Assembly (NCBI RefSeq): GCF_010894435.1 | Contig: NZ_JAAIXZ010000011.1 | Location: 186,001 to 250,000, forward strand | Length of the DNA stretch: 64,000 nucleotides | Reading direction: 5' to 3' | Origin: Pyxidicoccus trucidator | GTDB lineage: Bacteria > Myxococcota > Myxococcia > Myxococcales > Myxococcaceae | Shown: positions 8,352 to 16,245 of the stretch, in pieces | How the letters are laid out: every line of letters starts with the position of its first letter | Position numbering within the stretch: the first letter of the stretch is position 1 | Notes under the pieces: model-generated | Seen by the model: the letters and a program-made list of their open reading frames with translations, nothing else | The model's database searches: none | What the model was told of the DNA's origin: nothing | Translations under genes and position numbers: made by a program

Positions 8352-9437
8352 TCAGCGCGGAAACGTGAGCTGCAACAGCCCCATCCGCTGAAGCTTCGCC
8401 AGCGTCTTCAGCGTCTCCAGCTCGCGCGCGGGGCTCGCCAGCACGAGCGTGGACACGTCCCACGTTCCGCTCACCAGGCCGGCCACCTGCCGCTCCTCGG
8501 GCTTGAGCATCGCCAGCCCCTGCGGGTCGTGCACCATCACCGGCACCACCAGCGGGGGCAGCTCGCTGTAGAGCGCCGCCACGTGCTCGCGCTGCACCAG
8601 CCGGGCGAACTCGCGCACGCGCCGGTCCGCGGGGTCGCTGGCCAGCAGGGACGCGCAGACGATGCCCGCCGCGTCGAACTGGCCCTCGCGCATCAGCACC
8701 GCGCCCTTCTCCAGCATCTCCGCCACCGGGTCCGCCTCCACCTGCGGCGCCCCGTCCACGTCCACCAGCTTCGCCCGGAGCAGCTCGTACACCCGCCGCG
8801 TCACCGACGAGCGCGACACGCCCATCGACAGCCGCAGCCGCCCCAGGTTCTGCGGCGTCGCGCACAGCCCCAGGATGATTCGGTGCATCAGCGGCTGGCT
8901 CGGGCTCGGCGGCGACAGCGCGCGCACGCTCAGCGCGTCAATCGGCAGCGCCTTGTCCACGTCGGGCTGCTCGTCCACCCACCGCAGCGACTCGAACAGC
9001 AGCTCGCGGATGCTCATGTCCGACGGCACCCAGTCCTCGCCCGAGCGGTCCGCGTCCTCCGTCCAGTGGAACGTGCCCCGCGCGGCGATTGTCAGGTCCG
9101 TCATCGCCGCGAACAGCTCCTCGCGCCCCAGGTCGCGAATCCACCGCGCCTGCAGGCCATGCGAGTCGAACGCCGCGTCCACGTCCGGCGTGCGCGCCAG
9201 CTCGTCGAAGGCCGCCAGCACCTTCGTCCCCGAGGCCAGCTTCGCCAGCGTCAGCAGCCGCGCCACCCGGCCCCGCAGCCCCTCCGACGCCGTGGCGCCC
9301 ACCTGTCCGGACAGGACGAAGAGCTTGCGCTCGCCAGCCTCCCAGGAGAGCTGGAGCGTTCCCGTCTTGCGGGAGCTATCCAACCATTGAAGGAACTCAG
9401 GAAGCGGGTAGCTGAAGAGGTCGCCGTGGAGGGCCAT
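8352..9437 (-). CDS. DUF4388 domain protein
   Basis: The 361-residue protein opens MALHGDLFSYPLPEFLQWLD, the DUF4388 (PATAN-type) hallmark found in many myxobacterial signalling proteins, with SSRKTGTLQL and a RKLFVLSGQVGATAS segment completing the domain by about residue 110. A middle region around 205-250 looks like a winged-helix (LGRLRLSMGVSRSSVTRRVYEL near 200), and the C-terminus is helical with a repeat-like character. There is no receiver or catalytic domain. It is convergent with the GTPase gene (14 bases apart) and head-to-head with the next gene; its ATG lies in the same CATG as the proposed start of that gene. Function is unknown; a protein-interaction adaptor is a guess from domain usage. 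Confidence 0.85.
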   Translation of the reverse strand: MALHGDLFSYPLPEFLQWLDSSRKTGTLQLSWEAGERKLFVLSGQVGATASEGLRGRVARLLTLAKLASGTKVLAAFDELARTPDVDAAFDSHGLQARWIRDLGREELFAAMTDLTIAARGTFHWTEDADRSGEDWVPSDMSIRELLFESLRWVDEQPDVDKALPIDALSVRALSPPSPSQPLMHRIILGLCATPQNLGRLRLSMGVSRSSVTRRVYELLRAKLVDVDGAPQVEADPVAEMLEKGAVLMREGQFDAAGIVCASLLASDPADRRVREFARLVQREHVAALYSELPPLVVPVMVHDPQGLAMLKPEERQVAGLVSGTWDVSTLVLASPARELETLKTLAKLQRMGLLQLTFPR

Positions 9438-10404
9438 GCTGTCGGATTCGAGGATACAGTCGACAGCCGTGCGAGTCGCGCTCCTGTTCATCGATGGCGT
9501 GGGCATTGGCCGGAAGGACCCGGCCGTGAATCCACTTGCCCACCGGGAGCACCTGCTTTCCTGCTTCCAGGACGCCCCGGGCCCCTTCCTGCCGGACGGA
9601 GGCCGCTGCCTCCCCGTGGACACCACCTTCGGTGTCGCCGGCCGGCCCCAGTCCGCTTCCAATCAGACGGCCATCCTCACCGGAGAGCCCGCCCCCGCCC
9701 TCCTGGGCCGCCACATCCTCGGCTACCCCAATGCGCCCCTCCGGGGGCTGATGGCGGACCGCTCCATCGTCAAGCGGCTGGTCGCCGCCGGCCGCACCGC
9801 CACCTTCGCCAACGCCTACCCCGCCCCGTACCTGGACGCGATGGACGTGCCCCGCCGCGCCAGCACCTCCCCTCCCGAGTTCGCCGTCACTCCCGAGGCC
9901 CGCCGAAAGATGAAGCCCTCGGCCTCCAAGCTCGCCTTCGCCGCCGGCGGTGTCCCCTTGCGGACGTTGGATGACGCGCGCGCCGGAGACGGCCTCACCC
10001 CCGACATCACCGGCGCCGCCGCCCGCGCCTACGGCCTGCCCGCCCCGGTACGCACCCCCGAGGAGGCCGCCCACGTCTTCTGGCACGTGGCCTCCGGCGC
10101 GGACTTCACCTTCTTCGAGCACTACCTCGCCGACGAGGCCGGCCACGCTCAAGACTTGAAGGCCGCCCTGGACGCGCTGGACACCTTCGACGCCTTCACC
10201 CGCGCCGTGGTGGCGGCCCGCCCGGCGGACGCCCGGGTGCTCGTGTGTAGTGACCACGGCAATGTGGAGGACCTGTCCACGCGCGGGCACACCCTGCACC
10301 CCGTGCCCGTGCTCTACTTCGGGCCACCCCTGTCGCCGGAGGAGCCCTTCTCCACCGTGGCCGACGTGGGGCGCGCGGTGCTGCGCTGGCTCAGGGTGGT
10401 GTGA
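9436..10404 (+). CDS. Alkaline-phosphatase-superfamily metalloenzyme (iPGM/phosphopentomutase-like)
   Basis: The protein (322 residues from ATG 9436) shows the two-metal core of the superfamily: ALLFIDGVGIG near the start, SASNQTAILTGEPAP with the likely nucleophile Thr or Ser, FFEHYLADEAGH in the middle and VLVCSDHGNVED near the end, giving the Asp/His metal ligands. It is shorter than cofactor-independent phosphoglycerate mutase, so the substrate is unclear. ATG 9436 has GGAG four bases upstream; GTG 9469, just before the first strand, is the alternative start. It overlaps by one codon with the divergent DUF4388 gene and its stop overlaps the next gene in GTGA. Confidence 0.82.
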   Translation: MLSDSRIQSTAVRVALLFIDGVGIGRKDPAVNPLAHREHLLSCFQDAPGPFLPDGGRCLPVDTTFGVAGRPQSASNQTAILTGEPAPALLGRHILGYPNAPLRGLMADRSIVKRLVAAGRTATFANAYPAPYLDAMDVPRRASTSPPEFAVTPEARRKMKPSASKLAFAAGGVPLRTLDDARAGDGLTPDITGAAARAYGLPAPVRTPEEAAHVFWHVASGADFTFFEHYLADEAGHAQDLKAALDALDTFDAFTRAVVAARPADARVLVCSDHGNVEDLSTRGHTLHPVPVLYFGPPLSPEEPFSTVADVGRAVLRWLRVV

Positions 10405-11348
10405 GACACGTGAAGCGGGGATGGACGCACAGGGGAGGAAGTCACGGCCGGGTGGCGGCGCTGCTGCTGCTGGCCCTGCTGTCGGGCTGCGCCAGGACGC
10501 TCAGCTCCAGCGTGCCCGCCACGGAGTCGTCCACCTCGGAGTCCGCCGATGGCGCGCGCATGAAGACGTCCGCCGGCCCCCGCATCGACGTGCACTACCG
10601 GGAGCGCGACACCGACGCCGCCCGCCAGGTGCAGCTCGCGGTGGAGCGTGCCCTCCCGAGGCTGGCCCGCTGGGGCGCCTTCGACGACTCCGTCACCATC
10701 GTCATCCACCCCAACCACGCCGCCCTGGAGCGCGCCGCCAACCGCTCCGGCTACGACTTCCTGCGCGCGTGGGCCCGCTACGAGCAGATAGAGCTGCAGA
10801 GCCCCAGGACGTGGACGCTGCTCGGCGCCAGCCAGCCCCAGGTGGACGAGCTGCTGCTGCACGAGCTCACCCACAGCCTCATGTACCAGGTGGCCTCGGA
10901 CCGGCTCGGCTGGACGCGCAAGCGCATCCCCCTCTGGTTCCGCGAGGGCATGGCCTCGTACACCGCCGAGCAGGGCTACCGCGTCCCCAGCCTGGATGAC
11001 CTGGAGCGCTTCTGGCGCACCCACCCCGGCGCGGACCCGCTCATGCAGGCGGACTCCCTCTACCAGGGCGACAGCGACATCGTTTACGGCGCCGCCCACC
11101 ACGCCTTCACCTTCCTGGTGCGCCGCTACGGCGAGCCCGCCATCCGCGGCGTCCTCCACGCCATGAGCCGGGGCCCCGACTTCTCCGACGCCTTCGCCGA
11201 GGCCGTGGGCCTGAAGCACGAGGCGTTCCTCGAGGACTTCCGCCGCTACGTCCGCCTGCGGGGCTTCAAGGGCGGCCGGAAGCTGGCCCCCCAGCGCCCG
11301 GCCCCCTCCGCCCCGGCCCTCTCCGTCCCACCCCCCTCTGCCCACTGA
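10401..11348 (+). CDS. Lipoprotein with gluzincin (peptidase MA-like) metallopeptidase domain
   Basis: The GTG start overlaps the previous stop (GTGA). A signal sequence ends in lipobox LLSGC with Cys 30, so the mature protein should be lipid-anchored. The body carries HELTH at residues 154-158, a zinc-binding HExxH motif, followed about 20 residues later by WFREGMASY, whose Glu is the expected third ligand in gluzincins of the peptidase MA type. The C-terminal 25 residues are Pro/Ala-rich. It probably cleaves or once cleaved protein in the cell envelope; the substrate is unknown. Coupling to the upstream metalloenzyme suggests co-expression. Confidence 0.83.
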   Translation: MRHVKRGWTHRGGSHGRVAALLLLALLSGCARTLSSSVPATESSTSESADGARMKTSAGPRIDVHYRERDTDAARQVQLAVERALPRLARWGAFDDSVTIVIHPNHAALERAANRSGYDFLRAWARYEQIELQSPRTWTLLGASQPQVDELLLHELTHSLMYQVASDRLGWTRKRIPLWFREGMASYTAEQGYRVPSLDDLERFWRTHPGADPLMQADSLYQGDSDIVYGAAHHAFTFLVRRYGEPAIRGVLHAMSRGPDFSDAFAEAVGLKHEAFLEDFRRYVRLRGFKGGRKLAPQRPAPSAPALSVPPPSAH

Positions 11349-11369
11349 AGCCCACATCCGCCGCCAGCC

Positions 11370-11388
11370 TGCATTTTCCAAAAATGCA
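11370..11388. repeat. Perfect AT-rich inverted repeat upstream of a kinase gene
   Basis: TGCATTTT and AAAATGCA flank a CCA spacer, a perfect 8-base dyad in the gap between the lipoprotein gene and the hybrid kinase gene. Another ATGCAT follows at 11395-11400. It could be an operator or a weak hairpin terminator without a U tract. Confidence 0.5.
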
Positions 11389-11486
11389 CACTGGATGCAT
11401 CTCACAAAATAGTGGCACTATTCTCACCGCGTTGGAATCCGGGAGGCGGAGGGGGATGCCGCCGCCCGGACACGAGGGGTGAGTTC

Positions 11487-13349
11487 ATGGTCGAGCAGCA
11501 CGGCGTACGACAGGAGCCGGCCGGCGAGTGGGCGGACTCACGGACGCTGCTGGAGCGCCTCCAGCGGTCCGAGGAGAGCCTGGAGCGCCTCTGCGCACCG
11601 GCGACGCCTGGCGTCGAGGCCGACACCCACGCCGCGTTGCGCCAGGAGGTCACCGCGCTGCGGCAGATGCGCGGTGAGCTGGAGAAGCTGTTCAAGCGGA
11701 GCGCGCTCATCTCCGACACGGCGCACCGGCTGCTCAACCTGCCTCCGGACGAGATGGAGTCCGGCATCCGCGCCGCGCTCGCCCTGCTGGGCGAGCACGT
11801 GCACGCGCAGCGCTGCTACGTGGGCCTGCTGTCCGACGACGGCGACCAGGTGACGGACGCGTACGAGTGGTGTGCGCCGGGGACGGAGCCCTTCGGGCTG
11901 GAGTCCTACCGCGGCCGCTCCACCGCCGGCTTCGACTGGACGCTGAAGCAGTTCAAGGCGGGCCAGACGGTGACTGTCACGGACCCGTCCATGCTGCCGC
12001 CCGAGGCCGTCGCGGAGCGCGACTCCCTGGATGCGCGGCGCGTGCGCGCCTACGTCAACACGCCCCTGTCGCTCGGGGGCCGGCTCGTCGGGTGGATGGG
12101 CTTCGACGCGGTGAGCCTGTCCCGCGGCTGGACGCCGGAAGAGCTGCAACTGCTGGGGATGACGGGCAGCGCGCTCGTGACGGCGCTGGAGCGCAAGCGG
12201 CGTGACACGCTGCTCCTCCACGAAAAGGAGCAGGAGCAGCGCGCGCGCTCGCTGGGCATCCTCGCCGCGGGGCTGGCGCATGAAATCAACAACCCCCTCG
12301 CCTACACGACGGGCAACCTGGAGTACCTGAAGCAGCGGCTGCCCTGCCCCTCCTCGGCGGAGGGCCTCGCGGACGAGTGCCACCAGGTGCTGGACGAGGC
12401 GCTGGAGGGCGCGGTGCGCATCCGGCGCATCGTCGCGGACCTCGGGGCCTTCTCGCTCAAGGACACCGGCGGCGAAGAGCCGGTGGACCTCAAGGCCGTC
12501 CTCGAGAGCACCCTGCGCATGACCGCCAATCAGCTCCGCCACCGCGCGCAGGTGGTGCGGGACTTCGACGTGAAGACCCCCCGGGTGAGGGGCACCCCGA
12601 CGCGGCTGGGACAGGTGGCACTCAACCTCGTGCTCAACGCCGTGCAGGCCATCCCCGAAGGGCGCTACTCCGAGCACCGCATCACCCTCTCCGTGCGCGC
12701 CACGGACCACGGGGCGGTGCTCACCGTCTCCGACACCGGCCGCGGCATCCCCCCGGAGGTGCTGCCCCGCATCTTCGACCCGTTCTTCACCACGCGCCGC
12801 GTGGGCGGAGGCATGGGCATGGGGCTGGCCATCTGCCGCGACATCGTCACCACGCTGGGTGGGAGCATCGCCGTGCGCAGCGAGCCGGGCCAGGGCACCA
12901 CGGTGGAGGTGTGCCTGCCCCGCGCCGAGGACGTCGTCCCCCAGCCTCCCGCCCCGGCCCAGGCGTCGCCGTCGAGTGGCCGCCGCGTGCTGGCGGTGGA
13001 TGACGAGCCCCGGGTGCTGGACCTGCTGCGGCGGCTGCTGCGCGGGCACGAGCTGGTCACCGCCGCCAACGGCCGCGAGGCCCTGGAGCGGCTGCGCGTC
13101 GACCGGGCCTTCGACCTCATCCTCTGTGACTTGATGATGCCGGAGCTGACCGGCGTGGACGTGTACGAAGCCGTGCGCGAGTCCTGGCCGGGGCTGCAGG
13201 AGCGCATCGTCTTCGTCACCGGCGGCGCCTTCACCCCGGACACGCAGCGCTTCCTCCAGCAGGTGGGCAACCCGACGCTCACCAAGCCCTTCGAGCCCGC
13301 TCACGTCCGCGACCTGGTGGCCGCCGCCAGCGCGCGGCTGCGCAACTGA
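11487..13349 (+). CDS. Hybrid sensor histidine kinase: GAF, kinase core and receiver
   Basis: The 620-residue protein is soluble. A coiled-coil-like N-terminus (about 10-80) is followed by a GAF-type sensor (about 85-225), a His-phosphotransfer helix with GLAHEINNPLAY (phospho-accepting His 265), an ATPase domain with N-box NLVLNAVQAI, DTGRGIPPE and GGGMGMGLAIC, and a C-terminal receiver with LAVDDEPR and phospho-acceptor Asp 548 in LILCDLMMPE. So it should autophosphorylate and pass phosphate to its own receiver. ATG 11487 is preceded by GAGGGG at a good distance. It stands alone with no cognate response regulator next to it; the GAF ligand is unknown. Confidence 0.92.
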   Translation: MVEQHGVRQEPAGEWADSRTLLERLQRSEESLERLCAPATPGVEADTHAALRQEVTALRQMRGELEKLFKRSALISDTAHRLLNLPPDEMESGIRAALALLGEHVHAQRCYVGLLSDDGDQVTDAYEWCAPGTEPFGLESYRGRSTAGFDWTLKQFKAGQTVTVTDPSMLPPEAVAERDSLDARRVRAYVNTPLSLGGRLVGWMGFDAVSLSRGWTPEELQLLGMTGSALVTALERKRRDTLLLHEKEQEQRARSLGILAAGLAHEINNPLAYTTGNLEYLKQRLPCPSSAEGLADECHQVLDEALEGAVRIRRIVADLGAFSLKDTGGEEPVDLKAVLESTLRMTANQLRHRAQVVRDFDVKTPRVRGTPTRLGQVALNLVLNAVQAIPEGRYSEHRITLSVRATDHGAVLTVSDTGRGIPPEVLPRIFDPFFTTRRVGGGMGMGLAICRDIVTTLGGSIAVRSEPGQGTTVEVCLPRAEDVVPQPPAPAQASPSSGRRVLAVDDEPRVLDLLRRLLRGHELVTAANGREALERLRVDRAFDLILCDLMMPELTGVDVYEAVRESWPGLQERIVFVTGGAFTPDTQRFLQQVGNPTLTKPFEPAHVRDLVAAASARLRN

Positions 13350-13373
13350 AAACCCCGCGCGAGGGGCCCGGCG

Positions 13374-14291
13374 TCAGGGGCCCGCGGCCTCGGTGACCAG
13401 CTCCACGCGGCGGCTGCGCGCGAAGCACTCGGGCGTGTGCTCGTTGCACGGTGGCCGCGCGTCGCCTTCCGTCTGCAGCACCAGCCGCGCGCTCGCCACT
13501 CCGAGCGCCACGAGGTACGCGGCCACCGACTGCGCGCGCCCCTGGCCCAGGGACGTGTTGATGGACTCGGGCCCGCTCGTATCCGCGTGGCCGGCCAGGC
13601 GCACGCGCAAGGCAGGCTGCTGGAGCAGGCACTCCGCGGAGCGGCGCAGCACCGCCTCCGCCTCGGGACTCAGGCGCGTGTCGAAGAAGCCGAAGAAGAC
13701 GGGCTCCAGCGCGCACGAGGCGGTGACCTCCATCCGGGCGGCGGAGGCGGGCACCTGGCGACGGGCCTCGGCGAGCACCTCGTCCACGGCGCGCGAGGCG
13801 GCGGCCCGCGCCAGCGGCGTGTCCTCCACGGGCCCGTATTCGATGCCCACCACGGCCGCCTGAGGCTGGCCCTGGAGCAGGAAGCTGGGGCGCCGCTGCC
13901 ACTCCACCGTGACGCCCTCGCGCGCGGAAGCCGTGGAGGTGATTCGCACCGTGTCCCTCGGGCGCGCGTCCAGCGTGACGCGGCCCCGCATCACGAAGCG
14001 GTAGCCGTCCACGTACGAGAACACCTGCGAGCGCCCCTCGTACACCACGCGCACGTCCAGTTGGCGCACGCCCGTGGGGAGAGACACGCTAACGCCGACC
14101 GACTCCGCCGCCAGCGGCGTGCCGTCCAGCCAGTACTCCACCGAGCGCAGCTCCCAGTCCCCTTCCGCTCCGAGCCGGTCCTCATGGGCCAGCTCCAGCG
14201 AGGCCCGGGCAGACGGGGCCTGGGCGTTGGCGCCGGAGGCCACGGCGAGCGCGAGCAGCGGGAGGAGCAGGACGGGACGCATCATCGACAT
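13374..14291 (-). CDS. Secreted OmpA-family protein
   Basis: A signal peptide (MMRPVLLLPLLALAVASGANA) precedes a beta-rich N-terminal region of about 160 residues with no recognised domain, then a C-terminal OmpA-like peptidoglycan-binding domain (about 190-300) containing VFFGFFDTRLSPEAEAVL, RLAGHADTSGPE and SLGQGRAQSVAAYLVALGV. In this family the C-terminal domain grips the peptide of peptidoglycan in the periplasm. No beta barrel is obvious, so it may be a soluble or lipid-less periplasmic protein. The start is one of three Met codons at 14291, 14285 or 14282; I use the first. It is convergent with the hybrid kinase gene. Confidence 0.86.
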   Translation of the reverse strand: MSMMRPVLLLPLLALAVASGANAQAPSARASLELAHEDRLGAEGDWELRSVEYWLDGTPLAAESVGVSVSLPTGVRQLDVRVVYEGRSQVFSYVDGYRFVMRGRVTLDARPRDTVRITSTASAREGVTVEWQRRPSFLLQGQPQAAVVGIEYGPVEDTPLARAAASRAVDEVLAEARRQVPASAARMEVTASCALEPVFFGFFDTRLSPEAEAVLRRSAECLLQQPALRVRLAGHADTSGPESINTSLGQGRAQSVAAYLVALGVASARLVLQTEGDARPPCNEHTPECFARSRRVELVTEAAGP

Positions 14292-14362
14292 GAGACGAGG
14301 GAGCGGGGGCGGACACAAGTGCCCCCGAGGTCAGGTGCGGGCCTCCGCGAAGCGCCGACGCG

Positions 14363-16120
14363 CTATGGCTTCTCCGGGCGGGTCGCGGGCTTCTCCTGGC
14401 GGAGGGACGGCTCGCGCAGGGCCTCCGCGGGGCTGGAGAGGATGGGCGGACGGTCCTTGCCCTCCACCGCGCGCTGCAGCTCCAGCTCCTGGAGCAGCAT
14501 CGAGGGCGCCACGGTGGACACCGGCACGTTACCGCTCTCCGCGCCGCAGAAGCCGTTGAAGATGCCCTGCTTCTGCCCGGACGCCATGATGCGATTCACG
14601 GCCGACAGCGGCGTGCCGACGATTTCCACGCCGCGCACCAGCGTCTCCTGCCCCGTCTTCACGTCCACCCGGTACACCATCCGCGGCACGCCCTTGAACG
14701 CCTGGTAGCCGAAGCTGGACGTGTTGGTGTTGCCGCCGGTGATGTCGCGGATGATGAGGCCGTACGGCTTGCCCTGCCGCTTCGCCTCGGCGATGAGCAT
14801 CCGCTTCAGCTCCGCGTCGCTCACCGCCTTGGTGCTGTCCACGAGGAGGTTCGCCATGCGCGCCACCGGCTTCAGCGTGCCCTGGCTGCGCCCGTGGCCG
14901 TTGGACTGGAGGAAGCCCTCCACCGGCACGCGCCCCAGCAGGTAGTTGCGCAGCACGCCCTTCTCCACCAGCGTCACCCGCTGCCCCTTCACGCCCTCTT
15001 CGTCGAATTGGTAGTAGCCGTTGAGCGGCTCCCCGTTGAGCATCCGCAGCGACGGGTCATCGTGGATGGAGATGAACGACGGCAGCACCAGCTTGCCCAC
15101 CTGGCCCTTGTACGTCTTGCCCTCGTTGTCCCCGTCCTGCCGCTCACCCTCCAGCCGGTGGCCCACCGCCTCGTGGAAGAGCACGCCGGCCGCCTCGGGC
15201 GCGAGGATGGCCGGGCCCGTGTACGGGTCGATGGCCGGCGCCGCGCGCAGCGCCAGCAGCTCCTCGATGACCTTCGCCGCCGCCTCGCGCACCTTCGCGT
15301 CGTTCGGCAGCCCCGCCTCCGTGGGCGAGTAGTAGTCCCGCGAGTCGTCCAGCAGCTGCCCGTCCGGCGCCCGCGTCACCGCGGAGACGTGGAGGCCGTA
15401 GAGGACCTCCTCGGAGATGATGCGGCTGCCCTCGGTGGACACGAACAGCCGCGTCACCTTGTCGGTGGTGACGCGCACCTCCGAGTCGAACAGCTCCGGG
15501 TGCGCGTTGAACTGCGCGGACACCTCGCGCGCCAGCTTCACCCAGCGCTCCCGGTTGAACGGGGCCTGCACGGGCGGCTGCACCAGGGTGCTCGGCTTCT
15601 CCTTCGTGAAGGACGGAGGCCGCTTCGGGTCCTCCACCGAGTAGACGTCCTCGCCCTTCTTCTTCAGATACTGGAAGAGCGCCGACTTGTACTTCTCGTC
15701 GGTGATGAGCCACAGCGCGGTGCGCAGCGCCAGCGGCGAGTCATCCAGCGGCCCTTCCTTGCGGGAGATGTAGCTGGTGCCCTTGGTGGAGAAGCTGAAC
15801 TCGAAGCCCTCCGGCACGGAGCTGTCGAACTCGTAGCTGCCCACCCGGACGTCGACGTACAGCTTCCGCTCGCGGTAGCCATCATCCAGGAAGAGCGCGC
15901 CATAGCGCGCGCCCACGGCGTACTGCACGTAGTCCTTGAGCTGGTAGCTCATGAAGTACGGCGGCTCGTGGCTCTGCATCTTCAGCTGCTGCTGGTTGCG
16001 CGTCAGCTCGCTCGCCATGGCGTCGAGCAGCGTCACGCGAGCGTCCGGCGCGGGCGCCGCCGCCATCAACACGGCCGAGGCCGCCAGCAGTGGGAGTACA
16101 GGACGGAAGAAGGTTCGCAC
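14363..16120 (-). CDS. TldD/PmbA-family metalloprotease with a signal peptide
   Basis: The 585-residue protein matches TldD in the core: FHEAVGHRLEGERQD is the HExxxH zinc motif, and GFCGAESGNVPVSTVAPSML near the C-terminus holds the Cys that is the third zinc ligand in Escherichia coli TldD. Unlike ordinary cytoplasmic TldD, it starts (GTG 16120) with a basic-hydrophobic leader (VRTFFRPVLPLLAASAVLMAAA) that looks like a cleavable signal peptide, and has an N-terminal region of about 200 residues beyond it. TldD normally works with TldE; no partner gene lies next to it. It is probably periplasmic. Its downstream neighbour at 13374 is also exported. Confidence 0.87.
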   Translation of the reverse strand: MRTFFRPVLPLLAASAVLMAAAPAPDARVTLLDAMASELTRNQQQLKMQSHEPPYFMSYQLKDYVQYAVGARYGALFLDDGYRERKLYVDVRVGSYEFDSSVPEGFEFSFSTKGTSYISRKEGPLDDSPLALRTALWLITDEKYKSALFQYLKKKGEDVYSVEDPKRPPSFTKEKPSTLVQPPVQAPFNRERWVKLAREVSAQFNAHPELFDSEVRVTTDKVTRLFVSTEGSRIISEEVLYGLHVSAVTRAPDGQLLDDSRDYYSPTEAGLPNDAKVREAAAKVIEELLALRAAPAIDPYTGPAILAPEAAGVLFHEAVGHRLEGERQDGDNEGKTYKGQVGKLVLPSFISIHDDPSLRMLNGEPLNGYYQFDEEGVKGQRVTLVEKGVLRNYLLGRVPVEGFLQSNGHGRSQGTLKPVARMANLLVDSTKAVSDAELKRMLIAEAKRQGKPYGLIIRDITGGNTNTSSFGYQAFKGVPRMVYRVDVKTGQETLVRGVEIVGTPLSAVNRIMASGQKQGIFNGFCGAESGNVPVSTVAPSMLLQELELQRAVEGKDRPPILSSPAEALREPSLRQEKPATRPEKP

Positions 16121-16245
16121 CGCCCCACTGTATCCGGCCCATGACGAAAGACGAGCAGGTCCTCGCCTCCCGACGCCCCTCCCGGCGTCCGGAGACGAGG
16201 ACCCTTGCCCGGAGGGTCGGTATCCGGGCAACTCCTCGGTCTTCG

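Noticed and set aside
11413-11428. TGGCAC as a sigma-54 -24 element before the hybrid kinase
   Set aside because: The -12 side reads TCACC instead of TTGCA or TTGCT, so the pair does not fit.
11412-11486. Longer start of the hybrid kinase
   Set aside because: The extra 25 residues are Gly/Pro-rich, no ribosome site precedes them, and ATG 11487 has a good one.
11538-13304. Long minus-strand open frame across the hybrid kinase
   Set aside because: It is the shadow of the sense gene: its composition is arginine, glycine and histidine biased with no domain, while the plus strand encodes a complete kinase.
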